A stretch of 64,000 nucleotides of DNA from Amphirosellinia nigrospora (lineage: Eukaryota > Ascomycota > Sordariomycetes > Xylariales > Xylariaceae): the NCBI GenBank assembly GCA_004123355.1, contig SCHM01000001.1, positions 8,752,193 to 8,816,192 on the forward strand, written 5' to 3'. The notes under the pieces are model-generated. The model did not search any database and had not been told where the DNA came from. It saw only the letters and a program-made list of their open reading frames with translations. Positions within the stretch are counted from its first letter, which is position 1; every line of letters starts with the position of its first letter. Positions 12,913-24,662 of the stretch are shown one piece after another. A program made the translations under genes and the position numbers.

Positions 12913-13325
12913 TTACTCGTCCTTCTTCAGTTCAACAGCAGTTACTTCCGAATGATTAAATTTCCGGGTTCCGGTACGAATAATCTTCAGCTGCGACTTG
13001 CAATGCGGGTCGGGGCAAGCGATCAGAGCGTCCGTTGTCATCCAGTCGTTTGTATGTGTCATTCTCTGCTTCGCAGCCAGCAGCGGCAACACGGATGCTA
13101 GAATAAGTCGTTAGGCTTCAGGATGATCCGACCATCTTGGCGTTCAATAGTTTCATCACCTACAGAGGCTATATATGCTGATACCCTGTCCAGGCGGCAG
13201 ATACATCATTTCGCCCTGCAGCGTGAAGTAATCCCCTCACGCGCCCCGCAGAGGATGCGCTCGCCGGGCGGGCAGACGACTTCAACGCGAAGATCGTATA
13301 ACTCGAACTCGTCTTGGGACGGCAT
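12913..13325 (-). CDS. TIGR04076-family protein
   Basis: Small conserved protein of unknown biochemical function. The start ATG at 13325 gives MPSQDEFELYDLRVEVVCPP, then GERILCGAREG. After the CCCC run at 13233-13236 (GGGG on the coding strand) one missing base has to be assumed to read YFTLQGEMMYLPPGQGIS. An intron (GTAGGTGATG...TTCTAG) joins ISIYSL to SSVLPLLAAKQRM. The second exon has WMTTDALIACPDPHCKSQLK and ends ELKKDE with TAA at 12913-12915. The two Cys in CPDPHC and the earlier Cys residues suggest metal or redox binding, but this is inference. Too broken into pieces to show as one open frame. Confidence 0.72.
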
Positions 13326-13825
13326 TGTATGCAAAAATTCTTCTTATTTTATTGAAGAAGAAAAAAATCCAAATTTTCATTGTAGTCCGACGATGCAATT
13401 GAAGATATTACAATGGTGACGATAGGACCCCGACAAGCTGGCCGGTGCTCGCTCCATCCGACCCTCTCGCCCCATTGGAGCCGACAAAGGTGGATAACCA
13501 TCAATAACTTCATTCCGTTAGGTATACTAGATCGACGCGACAAAATTTATTGCATTCGTTCTTATTTTTCGTTCAAATCGCTAGAAAACATCTCTATCCC
13601 TCGTATTCTGATCCCCAGTCCACCTAGTAGAATTCCTCACTCGGCAAGCATCTTATGCGTAGACATTAATACCAACCACTTCAATATGCATGCATTCCAC
13701 ACGGCGTGTGTATGTTAATGCATTTTTCGATATTCATTACCACAGTCTCCTAAGCTCCCGAATAGTGCAAGGGTTCGTTCATTCTCTTTCCCTAGGGCAA
13801 TCTCGTCGATTGTCTACATTTCACA
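13326..13825. other. Intergenic region
   Basis: Short AT-rich stretch between the start of the TIGR04076 gene and the 3' end of the aldo/keto reductase gene. Two plus-strand open frames at 13413-13902 look like noise antisense to these genes. Confidence 0.4.
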
Positions 13826-16022
13826 TTAGTTTTGTTCCGAATTACAGCGTAGATAGGGGAAAGGAGAGAAAACGTAGGGCAGCGCCTCTATACTTGAGAT
13901 AATAGCAAAGTGGTAAGTAAGACTAACCTTGATATCCTCATCATCTAGTCTGAAACTGAATGTCGCGAGGTTATCTTGATCGTGCGTCGCCACGCCTAGT
14001 CTCGTTCCTACAATAACTAATCATAATTAGGTAGAATTAGCAAGCCTCCAAGACAATACCCCCGTTCGTATAGATCATGCTACGAGGAAGCCTCCGGTTG
14101 GTGAAAGGATTGATGGGCAGGAACACTCACCTGCACCGACTTGGGGTTTTTGAAGGACCCATCGGATGGCCACATTCGTAAGCGATACACGATGCTTCTC
14201 TGCGATAACTGAGAGCGTGTGCAGTAACTTTTGGAAGTCGTCCCAGCTTCCCCAATCACTAATCATTCCCAAATACTGATTACGGAGTCAGTGCTCTCCG
14301 ATTTGCTGCAAGCTGTATGACTACAGTGGTCCAAACTTACCTTGCGCTGTGATGGTGTCAGATGGCTGGTAGTAGAATACATCTCGGGAAAATGCTGGTC
14401 GATCCAGCGGCTCGAAAGAAGGCCGCCGCACTAAGCGCCCAATTAGCTATTGGATCACCTACTTCTACCTAGTGACTTACGAATGACCCGTATGTCAGAA
14501 GTTGCAGGCCGTATTTCGCTGACACCGCACACATTTTCTGCAGTGGGCGCGAATCCACAACCGAGAACTACATTTCGCCGTCAATATAACTCTATATCCC
14601 AAACTTGAAGTTCTCACCTGTATCTGGTTGGATACGAGCCCAACCGAACTCGTTTTCGCAAGGAGATATTCACAAGCCTCTTGAACATGGACCGAATCAA
14701 AGTTGCACAAGCCAATGGTACTAACGAGCTCGGGTGGGTTTTTGTGATAGAAATTAACTGGACAAGAATGTCGAGATATTCTTTCGCTTGTGTACTTAGC
14801 CGGACATTAGCACTAGTCTCAGTGTGTATGGAAAGAGAAGGGAAAAAGATAGTACTCACATCATGCCAATGGAATTGTAATAGCTCAACTCTACCCCCGA
14901 GCCGTCTACATCTCTCCTTCACAGCTCCTAGCACCCACTCTTCGGTAACGTCATGGCCAATCGTCCCGAATACGCACCATTTCGTAGCTGCGAACACCTT
15001 GTCCTTGACTTGTGGTGGAAGCTTGTTTCGAAAATGCCCATATATAAGCTCAGCGTCTCCCTAAGGTAGGCACTTATCGTAAGCATCGTCTCACCCTTTC
15101 AGCAATCTCTATGACAATAGGTTCTTACATAATGATCTGCCATGTCTGCTGCAGTGAACCCAGCTCGGATTAGCTGCGTGAGAGCTGCATCTTGAGAATC
15201 GGAAGATCCTGCCCCCAGGCGGGAGATGAAAGCTGCCAAAACCCGTTAAAGAGTCGAGGAACTTGAAAATGCCCCAGTTGAAAGGTCTCGGCAGCCTCCC
15301 CTATTTCAAGTTCTAGCCCCGACGGATTCCTCACTCGGTACGTCTGCTTCCTGGCTTTTCGAGCGATGAGGATAAAACAAGTGCAAAACGTCAGCAACTT
15401 GTCTCTCCGATCTTTGGAATGGGTATTCTAGAGCTTGTGGCTCATGCCCTATGCAGTACTCGTGGCATTCTCGCAAGGATGAATGGAGCTTGACGAGCTG
15501 GGACTCCAGGTCCTCGCTCTTCGGGGGTTGGATTCTTTCAGAGCCTGGATCGCCTGCACTATATTCGCCCGCGAATACTCCTAGAGCTCGGTGTAGCTCG
15601 GAGCCAACCGTCCAACCCGCTCGAGCAGGAGGCAGGGAAGATACGAAATGATCCAGACTAGTTGACCCCAATGTTTTAATTATGAAACTATCCAAATGCT
15701 TTTGTATACGTACTATGATAGTGACAGCTCTGCCATCTTGCTCGAGAAAATACATCTTGTGAGGGCGAGGTACCTTGTACACTCGGAGGTCAACTCATCG
15801 ACTCGGGGGAACAACACTTCGGCGGGAACTAGTTCAGGTTTCGAATCCAAAAGGCGTTCGCGGATGTGCTGGACGAACGGCTGTTGTGTGGCCGCACCTT
15901 GGGCGACGAGAGTTCGTAAAGCTGATCGAAGATATTCCGGAGGTACTATATAATTAGGCTTTTATTATTTAGTCATCTATTGACACCAACGTACAATTCG
16001 ATATCAGGACATCGTCCATCAT
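13826..16022 (-). CDS. Aldo/keto reductase with N-terminal extension
   Basis: NADPH-dependent reductase fold preceded by about 230 residues of unknown function. The start ATG at 16022 gives MMDDVLISN and joins LPPEYLRSALRTLVAQG over a 49-base intron (15994-15946). The extension continues through another intron (donor GTACGT near 15710) to ECHEYCIGHEPQALEYPFQR. The reductase part begins FQLGHFQVPRLFNGFWQLS and includes AGFTAADMADHY, AATKWCVFGTIGHDVTEEW, VELLQFHWHD, GLVSNQIQ and NVAIRWVLQKPQVGA, then VIVGTRLGV after an intron. Single-base shifts are needed in the C runs at 15317-15320 and 15212-15216 and near 14732. The last exon is uncertain; I use TAA at 13826. Whether extension and reductase are one protein is inferred from continuous splicing and frame. 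Confidence 0.75.
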
Positions 16023-16220
16023 ATTCCTAGCGAATGCCGTTAGCTTGAGTTATCGGTCACTGCCGGGGTGTTCTGCAACCACTCACACATGTCCGACCAT
16101 TATCACGATGTTTTATGAGGGCTCTTCTAAATACCCAAGAATTTATTGAAGCCAACTTCGTAGCGATAAATAGATTGTTGAAAGTAAGCCCGACTAGGTA
16201 GGGTGAAAATGAGTGTATGG
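16023..16220. other. Promoter region between reductase gene and MITE
   Basis: Upstream of the reductase start on the minus strand. No other feature seen except that it abuts the inverted-repeat element. Confidence 0.4.
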
Positions 16221-16450
16221 CAGGTCGGATTCTCGGACGTCACGTTTTGATAACCACACGTCAAACTAGCCGCATGCGGAAGTTCACCCCTATTTAGACT
16301 TTAGTAATAATACGTTAAGTCTTGCTTATATAATTGCTAACTTAGAGTTATATGCTGTGTATAGATGGTTATTCGTGGGGTATACGCTTCTAAATGCGGC
16401 GGCTAGTTTGACGTGTAGAAATCAAAACGTGACGTCCGAGAATCCGACCT
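16221..16450. mobile_element. MITE with long terminal inverted repeats
   Basis: The left end reads AGGTCGGATTCTCGGACGTC and continues with ACGTTTTGA; the right end is its reverse complement, GACGTCCGAGAATCCGACCT. The inverted repeats extend about 50 bases each, to the shared ACACGTCAAACTAGCCGC segment, with a few mismatches and one short indel. The central 110 bases are AT rich with no coding capacity. Both sides carry a 10-base near-duplicate: GAGTGTATGG at 16211-16220 and GAGGGTATGG at 16451-16460, which fits a target-site duplication. Long inverted repeats with a 9-11 base duplication suggest a non-autonomous Mutator-like element, although hAT cannot be excluded. Confidence 0.8.
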
Positions 16451-16460
16451 GAGGGTATGG

Positions 16461-17045
16461 GACATCACTAATCATATAGCGCTAAAGCGGGGTCATGTCG
16501 GTACATACCAAAATAGGAGGCATTTAGGTACCTGTACTAAAAGGTCGGAGCGAAATTCATAAATCACAATATGTGCACACGAAATTGTAAGGATATGGAG
16601 GAACAAACTATTTTTTTTCAATTTGTACCTAAGTTGTTTTTACCTAGAACACTGATAGCCGATCCTATCATGTTCATTTTCTAGGTTGGCATGAAACCCA
16701 TGGAGCCTTTTTGTCCTCGGTTTCGTTTTGGTGTTCGCCCAGAATGATATTCTGGAATATGATTTCTCCGCACCCCCATACTTGCATCATATAAGCCGGA
16801 CTCGAGCCATTCAAATGATACTAGAGTCGCGGAAAGACAGAGTGGAGGAAAGAAGAATGATTCGGAGTGAACGAGCTACCATGTTGGTCACGGCGAGGTC
16901 GGATCCGACTTGATATGCGGGACGGCCGGGAGGGTGACTGACCAACTGTCAACTTGGTGCTCATTAGCATCTCTGGTTGATCCAAATCAGCTTTCTTTTT
17001 GATTCTTGATTCCCCCAAGAGGTCACGTCCCCTAATATTCTCTCG
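16461..17045. other. Intergenic region
   Basis: No gene seen between the MITE and the 3' end of the Cys/His-rich protein gene. Confidence 0.4.
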
Positions 17046-18337
17046 TTAATCCGCCTCCTCTTTGATAGCATTGGTAGGCAGGGCAGACCGAGACGAGAAT
17101 GCTGCCATCCGTCCTTTACACGCTGTTCCATATTCGAGGAACGCTTGCTTTAATTTTTCCACACAAGCTTCGACCGCGTCCATCTGTCCTTTATGCGCTG
17201 TTTCAAATTCGAGGAACGCTTGCTTTATTTTTTCAAAAGAAGCTTCGACCGCTTCCATCGCCGCATCCTCTTCTTGTTGTCGCGCAGCCTCTTCGTTGAG
17301 CTGGTTTCGACGTTGGGATGCGACGGCGACCAGCTGTTCCAGTGCTCGGGGACCTTGAAACTTGGGGGCATCTCCACTGGCTGTCTGGTAGGATAGTGTC
17401 CCGAAAACGCCGCAACCTGTCGCTGGGTCGGGACCTCGGGACGATGTGATGACACCTTGGGCTTGCTCAACTGACCACAGGTACGAGTTATCTCTCCACT
17501 TTTGGTGGGAGTATTCAGCGGACCAAGGTATTTCTGTGTCTGTATATCTCACAATATCCGGCCAAGAGATCAGATTTGTTGCAATGGCTGGTTTATTCGC
17601 GGATTCTGTGATTAGGAGCCGATGCACCTTATCAGGGTTGTCCGCCCATAAGTGTAACTGCTTACACTCGTCCATTGGATGTGGGCGTTTGTGGAAGGGG
17701 CACCAATATCGGAATGCTCTATTAGTCTTCGCGAAATTCTTGCCCATATTCAAGTGGATGCAGTCCAGAGCATAATGCTTGCCGTAGCATATACCGCATG
17801 GATCCTTCGGCGCTGGTTTTTTTGGCCGGGCCGGTTGGTCGCTTTGCGCAGCTTGATTTGACTGCAGTCTCGCGCGTCTTTCGAGTTTCTCGCGTCTTTC
17901 GGCTCTCTCGAGTCTTTCGGCTTCCTCGGCTTCCTCGGCTTCCTCGAGCTTGTCAATTCTGGCGAGAAGTTCTCTTCTTTGTTTCTTGGCATTTATCCGA
18001 AAGGTACCGATGGGATGTCTCTCAGGATCCAATTTTGGAGTTGCATCTATGGCGCCGAAGTAGACGTAAGCACTGTCTTTAAAGTTGGCGATGTTTGCAC
18101 TCGCTTCTTGACTGAACGCTCCGGACAATGGGAGGTTGGGGAGGGTGTGCTGTTGGCCGTCGATACCGGTGGCGTTGACCGTGGCCGACAGATGACAATG
18201 TCCAGCTAGACGTGAAGCCAAATTCTGAGCTTCATTATTCTGGTGTATCCAGTGCCACGAGCCGCAGTGGACTCGTTATGGATCTCTTCTAGGTCCGAAG
18301 ACTCTGCTCTGCGGCGTTTGTTGCGCTGTTCTGACAT
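17046..18337 (-). CDS. Cys/His-rich coiled-coil protein, orphan
   Basis: I do not recognise this family. The likely start ATG at 18337 gives MSEQRNKRRRAESSDLEE, a basic nuclear-type N-terminus. After a one-base shift near 18253-18257 the frame reads WIHQNNEAQNLASRLAGHCH and stays open to the stop at 17046 (391 residues from there). Next comes a charged Glu/Ala/Arg-rich coiled coil, then a Cys/His cluster, CGICYGKHYALDC followed by CPFHKRPHPMDEC, which could bind zinc in the manner of a zinc knuckle. The C-terminus has a 25-residue unit repeated twice (KIKQAFLEFETAHKGQMDAV and the related KLKQAFLEYGTACKG), coded by two 75-base tandem copies. A nucleic-acid or scaffold role is only a guess. Confidence 0.65.
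17106..17255. repeat. Two 75-base tandem copies inside the coiled-coil gene
   Basis: Copy 1 spans 17106-17180 and copy 2 spans 17181-17255. They share CGAGGAACGCTTGCTTTA and AAGCTTCGACCGC and differ at a modest number of sites. The unit is a multiple of three, so it duplicates 25 residues in frame. Confidence 0.8.
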
Positions 18338-18434
18338 CTTGACTCTCTCGATGAAGTCCAAGATGCTAAAAGTCTGATGGAATTGAAGAATTATGGATGC
18401 TGTTCCGCAGAGTTTGTGCGCATTAATATGGGTG

Positions 18435-18440
18435 GGAGAG

Positions 18441-18478
<38 letters not shown>
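18435..18478. repeat. GA microsatellite
   Basis: An almost pure run of GA dinucleotides, about 20 units, about 100 bases upstream of the minus-strand ATG at 18337. It reads as a CT run on the coding strand and probably lies in its leader or promoter. Confidence 0.9.
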
Positions 18479-18481
<3 letters not shown>

Positions 18482-18559
18482 TAAGATGAGGAGCTCCAGA
18501 GAGAGGAGGGAAATGATAAAATTTGTGGTGTGTTGGAAAGTGCGCAAAGGTATATACTC

Positions 18560-18750
18560 TGGGTTACCTACTTACCTACCTACCTACCTAGGTGTCTACA
18601 CGCGTTTTCAGCACCTACATAGTACCAACAAATATTCCATTCGGGCATGTGTGTACCTACCTACCACCTAGGTAGGTAGAGGTAAGTACTCGCTTGATAG
18701 GCTACCTAATGATGGAATAGCTACCTACCTACCTACTCAATTCCATACCT
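18560..18750. repeat. CTAC / ACCTAGGTAGGT microsatellite cluster
   Basis: Several short tracts of CTAC tetranucleotides (18564-18592, 18654-18682, 18718-18737), some turning into palindromic ACCTAGGTAGGT. Together with the GA run they fill the shared upstream region between two divergent orphan genes. Similar tracts recur at about 22.2, 29.2 and 58.2 kb. Confidence 0.85.
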
Positions 18751-19012
18751 AACGATATTACCTTTGGGACCCAAACCTCCTTCGCAACATTTGTGCTAAA
18801 AGGATGGTTTACCGGCACTTCGATTACTGAGGTAGGAGTTCTTTGACTTCACCTCTTCGACATTGATCTTCTGACGCACATCGCAATATATCCCCACGTT
18901 ACCATTGTCTCCGAGTTTAGTTAATATCCACGCCATTAAATTAGACAGACGTACCTTCCCTCTTGTTGTTTATTCCTTTTTTCTTTCTATCAAGAAAATA
19001 AAATTGGGCAAA

Positions 19013-20886
19013 ATGGCTACTTCGGTAGTCTTGGTTTCGGCCAAAGTTCGCCAGAGAAGAAGATTTGTCCTTATGGGGATGTCAGAATTCACTAAACAAG
19101 AAGAAAGCGCATGTGACGCTTACGTAAGGCACTTTTACCGGCCGGCTTTCAACTCAATCTTTGACCGATATCCGGATCTAGAAGGAGTCTCAGAAGACTA
19201 TATCTCCTTCGCAGCCGAAAAAACTGCCTGGGACGAAGCTCTCAAGACCTGGAAACTAGAGGTCAAAGACCACCCTTGGCCCTTCGGTTCTTGGCCGAAG
19301 CCTTGGGGCGAAGATGAGACCGAATGTGTCGCATACACCGAGTATAGACGGGTAAAACTAACCCAGACCTCGGCTACAGAAGCAAGACATGTAGAAGCCT
19401 CCCGGCCGATCCAACCAGCTTTTACTCGGAAGACCGAGGGAAAGAAATCCGAGACAAGCACTCCCGCGATTACGACAATGCCGAATGCCGTGGAAGTCCT
19501 TTGGACTGCAGTTCCAGCGTCACGCAAAAACGGGCCTGAAGGTAATACTCAAATACCTGCACATTTGACAACGCTATAGTCGAGCAGCACAGCGGCAGTT
19601 CCCCTTCTACCCAATATAAAGCCTCGCTGGGATGAATTGGAATCTCAAGACAGCTTAGGCGACTTAGACGAAGATAGCGATATCTCCAGTGCTAACGAGG
19701 TTTAAATTAGAACACAAGGCGAGGCTAAGGAGGAGGCCCGAGTACAACAGCCGACATTCGAGGCCACTTCGTTCAAGAGGTTCATCATGATGCCGGGAAA
19801 CATTAAGCATGAATTGCAAGGCTCAAGTGTCACTGGCACCAAGTGTTCGCCATCTCCATACGCCACCAACCCATGGCATAAAGTTGAAGTCCGAACACGA
19901 GGACCCAACGACAGCAAACGGTCCCCAAACTTGCGAAGATCTTCAACGAGAAGGCATCGGAGGAAAGAGCCGTGGTACCGACGCAAGAGCCATTCGAGAT
20001 ACTTATCTGGGATGCTAGGAAGGTTATAGGTACCCGGGGCGCTATCATCAAAGCTGCTACCGAGATTAGAGGCAAAGGACTTGTCAAATTGTCAGTCCGA
20101 CCAGCCTTGCCGAACCCCTGGGGCGTGGAAGAATGTCTTAGCTTGAATCTAACAGCGAAGGCCGATATAGCTCTCATCAATAACCCAAAAGACGAAAAGG
20201 TGACCGCGGCAGTCCAAACCACATGGTGGTTGATGCTCCAATACATGTGTCACTGTGTTGATGTCCTGGCAAAGGGAAGAGCTAATTTCGAAATCTTGAG
20301 CGAGAACTTCACGACATCAGTAGAAAAAATTGTCGATAAGCATCTAACTGCTGGCGCAGGCATCGAATCAGAGATCGACCTGCTCAGCCAAACCATGGCG
20401 TCGCTAATACAGCATCGTGCATATTTGCAGCTGAGACAGGACAAAGAAGAGGCACACGAGATATTCCGCAATTGGATCCGGCGCGAGCTACACAATTACG
20501 GAGATGAGCCCGAATCACAGACAATAACTAGGTTCATAGGCCATGCCAATTTCTTGGCCGAGTCGAATAGCCCCTTTTTCACCAAGGCAGCGGCCCGAAA
20601 CTTCATTGGATCCATCATGAAGAAAGAATGTGGCTCTTCATTGGCCTATAACTTTTTGTATGAAGTTAGAAAAGAAAATCAGAGGGAACCCGGAAACAAA
20701 GCCGCCGCCGCTAAGAAAAATGCCGATGCCAAGGTCGCAGCAAGAGAGGCAGCAGACGAAGAAGAAGACGGCACGCAACAGGTGGCCAAACCAACCGTTT
20801 ACACTCTGAAGAGGAAGTATACTTCTGATTCTGATTGTTCCGAAAGGTGGCCTCTTGCCAAGGCGAAAAAGCCCAAATATTGGTAA
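19013..20886 (+). CDS. Orphan protein with basic nuclear-type C-terminus
   Basis: No family recognised. ATG at 19013 starts MATSVVLVSAKVRQRRRF. The first part (to about 19541) is charged and includes DHPWPFGSWPKPWGEDETE. An intron from GTAATACTC to GCAGCACAG (51 bases, ending near 19591) removes the TAG at 19577-19579 and joins GPE to AAVPLLPNIKPRWDELESQD in frame. An in-frame TAA at 19703-19705 remains unexplained, and one base is missing near 19923-19930, where the frame changes to KIFNEKASEERAVVPTQEPF. The last open frame (to 20886) is helical and ends with a lysine/alanine-rich tract and RWPLAKAKKPKYW. It is divergent from the gene at 17046-18337 and shares its repeat-filled upstream region. 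Could be nuclear; function unknown. Confidence 0.6.
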
Positions 20887-22450
20887 GGGGTGTCACGAGG
20901 CACAGAACACATAGACAAAAAGACTCCTATATATATTAGTGATGATACATCGGCCAACGTGTGTGAGTACCTCGACTACAATTGGAGCAAATCTGAACCT
21001 CTTTGATTTACCTGAGACTACTGGTAGACACAGCTTATCAAGGTTTTGTAGACTTGAAATAAGATTGCGGCAGACTCCTGTTGGAATGGTTCAGTGGCAT
21101 TGCCCCTGGTTAAAAAGATAGTTAGAAGGTAAATGAAATAAATCAAGTTACCTTGGCAAGCCTAACCTGTAGACGAAGTGACTGATTCAGTGGTTAATAT
21201 GTTAACTTAATATGAAGTAGTAGTAACGTTAGTAGTGATCAGGTAACTAGGTTTCTGCACTAGGACGTAGGTTTCAGTATAATATATAGGGGGTTTGATT
21301 ATACCGCCTGCTGAACTACGCCGAACTAGTGCACACAGGAATAGATGAAGATCTGTACTGCGAAATACTATTTAGAACTGGTGCGTAAACCATCTGTCAG
21401 GGACCTCGTAGTATGGGGTAGGTCATCTATACTTGTTGTTGCGCGAAGGTCTCTAAACCACCTCTGTAGGCGTAACTAGGCTATATACAGATGATCCCTT
21501 TGTTCCCAAAGTACTGTGGCCTTGTGGTACTGTGGCTGGGGTAATGTGGCGTGACTTCATGACACCATCTGCCACTTGCTACAAAGTCATCACACCAACA
21601 AGCAACTACTCTGCAATGTTCCGGGCTAGGATCATGCGCCTTGATGGAACTCAATTTGATGCCTGAGACCAGTACCATACCGGTGCTCCGAATCTGGGAC
21701 ATTGACCAGCTTCCTGCGGCCGAAATGTTGGTAAGCCTTCTGGCATCATTATCAGTAACCCAAGATAGGTACAATGCTGTGCAAGGAGGTAATAAACGAG
21801 AGAAATTAGTTTGTCAGATGATCGCCAGTACATCATAGCTCGGTGCCCTTACCTTGCGCAGAATTTAGAAAACGCAAGCTGAGAGCTACAACGTTGCAAA
21901 AAATTGCTAAAAGTCATGGATACTGCTGAGGGTAATGGATTCGAGGCGATGCTAGGTAGCTGAGCTGCAGAGTAACCTGATCCAGGTGGATAGTCGATTA
22001 ACAGAGCCGAGGTCATTGCAAGGCCCAGCTAGATAAGCAATCCAAGACATAAAAAATCGAACGGCGAAGTTAGAACATGATACTGCCATACGTAATGAAG
22101 CTATCAAGGTTATAGAGGGGATGAAGAAAATACTCAAAGCCGAGAAATAAACACATAAACATGAATAAACAGCGCGATCCTTTCGGCAAGTGTTAGTCTT
22201 CCGATATGATTGGCTGTAATGATTACAACATCTAGGTAACGTACCTACCTAGGAGCCTCGTAGCGAATAGGTGACTACCTGTAGCAGCTGTAGAGGCAAT
22301 ATTTGCTTGACTTAATCTTTTGTGGTCTTCGCATCCTGAATGCCTTACTCTCCGCATCGTATCTCTTGTCGTTTCTTAACTGTAAGCTGCACATTTACTG
22401 CGAAGTTTTCGTCGAAAGTCTTTTAGATTTTGACTTTCCTTGACCTCAAA
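20887..22450. other. Long intergenic stretch
   Basis: No gene supported over 1.5 kb. The sequence is AT rich with short frames only. An ACCTAGGT-like tract occurs at about 22229-22252. The 22400-22450 segment is the probable leader of the following gene. Confidence 0.45.
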
Positions 22451-24081
22451 ATGGCGGATCCGATGGATGTCGACACGTCACAGACCTCTCTTCAAGACTT
22501 GGAAACCGTTTTCTACCACGACGTATACGGCTTAAACTCCTGTCTAATCAGAGCGTGGCCCACCCTGTCGAGATGGGAATGCCGTGAGCAGGGAAGAACA
22601 ATAACAGGAAAGCTTACGGGACTCAATGAGATGCTGATCGTCTTGAGGCGAATGTATGCCTCTAATACATCGTTGCTGTCATCAGACATGCACCAGAATA
22701 CCGCCTTGTTGCAGCTATCCTGCAAAGATATCGAATCGCTGAAACCAGACGACCCTCTTCTACTCAAGGTCGTGCTCGAACAACTAGGACGAGACCTTTG
22801 CATTGACAAAGACCCTTCTTTCGGCACAATTCTTCGCCACGATGCTATGGCAGGTTTCTGGGCCGCGCCATCTATGCGATTGACTCCATCCAAATATTTG
22901 CACTCGAAGATGGGCAAATCTCAATGGTTTTTAAGAGAGTGGGAAGATGGCGAGAACCCTTGGACGGATGATTTGGTGACATTCCAAGGGACTGAAACTA
23001 TCGAACAGCGGCTTGAGAAGCAATTCCAGATCAGCCTGCTAGGTGCTCACGAGGCACGCCTTTGTTGTAACTTTCCGGAATTTCTTCGCGTTCATTACAC
23101 ACCATCCGACGACAACACGAGCGCAAGATTCAAAGATATTCACTCCTTTAATCTTACAGCACCAAAATTATCTGAGGACGACCTTGCGAAACAGCCCAAG
23201 GACACCCGCGAGCCGAAAAAGCCGGTTGACATAAAGATGGAAACGCACCATTACCGCCTCATCGCCTGCGTCTTCGAACGTAATAGCCCAGATGAGCAGT
23301 CTGAGGTCCGCACCTACAGTTCGATAGGTGAAGCACTACAACCCTTTGCAAAATGGGAAGGCGGTTGGAAAAAGAGGGTAGGAGAGTCGAGGGCAAATTG
23401 CTTTCTGTTCTACATCAGGTGCAAGCCAGACATACAGCCAAGAATCGCAGAACCTGAAGTCAACCCGGGAACGGAGATGTTTTATAAGCTAGATGTAATG
23501 GGCTTTATTCGAACGCGATTGGGAGGCGACGAAAAAACCTCAATGCCAGTCAGGAAGCCGCCCATTTGTCAGTGGATGCATGAAAATCTGGTACCCAGCC
23601 AACATCATCTTCAACATCTGCCGTCTCAACTCGAGACCCTCGACCAATGACAGCCCCATCACACAAGACGTCCGAGGATGCTCAGATCGCCAAATCTGCT
23701 AAATCTTCAAGACTCGAGCATGGGGCTACAGGGCAAGAACAAGAAGGTGTTGAAGTTGCTGGGACGGCAAAGCGGCCGGCAGATTATGTAGTATCATCAC
23801 AACATGGCCTGAAGCGCGATCACGAACCGGATGACGAATCGAATGACTGGCTGGGTCTTCGCGAGCAGGTAGTTCCAAGAAACCGTCATCACGACCGAGC
23901 AGAGTTTGGCGTGAGGCGACGTGAACTTGGAGATGGGGAGACCTACGGCGCGCAGTTTTGTAACATCCAAACCCGAGATAGTGGTCACTCTCGTGGCAGA
24001 CCCCGTGGTGGTGGCCGTGGCCGTGGCCGCGGGGGCGATGCTCGGCCTCGTGGGGACTCCTATCGACCATCAAGAAGTTAG
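22451..24081 (+). CDS. Orphan protein with RGG-rich tail (two frames)
   Basis: ATG at 22451 gives MADPMDVDTSQTSLQDLETV and an open frame of about 400 residues to TGA at about 23650. No known domain was seen; it contains SQWFLREWEDGENPW and several Trp/Pro-rich segments. A second frame overlaps its stop (ATGA) and runs to 24081, ending in HSRGRPRGGGRGRGRGGDAR, an RGG-box of the type found in RNA-binding proteins. Fungi do not normally use overlapping cistrons, and the offset equals loss of one base, as in neighbouring genes, so I treat both as one protein of about 540 residues. That is inference. Possible RNA-related role from the tail only. Confidence 0.62.
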
Positions 24082-24662
24082 TAAGGATCGCTACAGCGGC
24101 ATAAGACGGGCGGTCTGGTTATCAAGCAGTAGGTATCGTGTCAATACTAGTGCAGCCCATTCGATAATACTAGTACACCTCGAATAGGGTGATTAATTAG
24201 AATTTAATGAGCCGGTAACTATGTAGCGTACTTTCGTGTCATGTGTGATTGCATTATGTATGTAACTCTTGACTAGCCCAACTTATTAGTTTTGCTATAG
24301 TATGATAAGTAGAGCACAGGACGAAAATCGGTCTGCCCTCCTGTAGGCAGGTACGGCCTACACCATGTATATATAGAGTACTCACAGTGCTGGGGCACTA
24401 GGTCCCTCCATCACCTCCAGGTCAACAATATACACATGATGGCATTACCTGACACCTCCTGTATTTCGAGACATAAGTAGTATGTATACGTCATGTCAAC
24501 AAATCATTACCCCTTTTTAGGTTTTCATAAACTTTCTTTACTCTCTTTAGGGTTCCGTTACGCGTTTGTTCGAGAAGTTTAATCGATAGACTTGCTGATT
24601 TTGATTAATAGTGCCATTTTCTGATCCGACCGCCTTTCTCTAGCTAAGATATCGCATCTATC
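24082..24662. other. Intergenic region
   Basis: No gene seen. Contains the leader of the HNH-type gene, with a pyrimidine-rich tract at 24520-24560. Confidence 0.45.

Noticed and set aside
9230-16022. Secondary-metabolite gene cluster (dehydrogenase, carrier, reductase, regulator)
   Set aside because: No polyketide, peptide or terpene synthase, no P450 and no shared strand pattern; the genes belong to unrelated families.
18206-18547. Separate gene on the minus strand with Leu/Ser-rich start
   Set aside because: The Leu/Ser run is translated GA microsatellite; only the part from ATG 18337 looks coding, and it joins the gene that follows.
20887-22450. Retrotransposon or solo LTR
   Set aside because: No terminal repeats, primer-binding site or reverse-transcriptase motif could be identified by eye.
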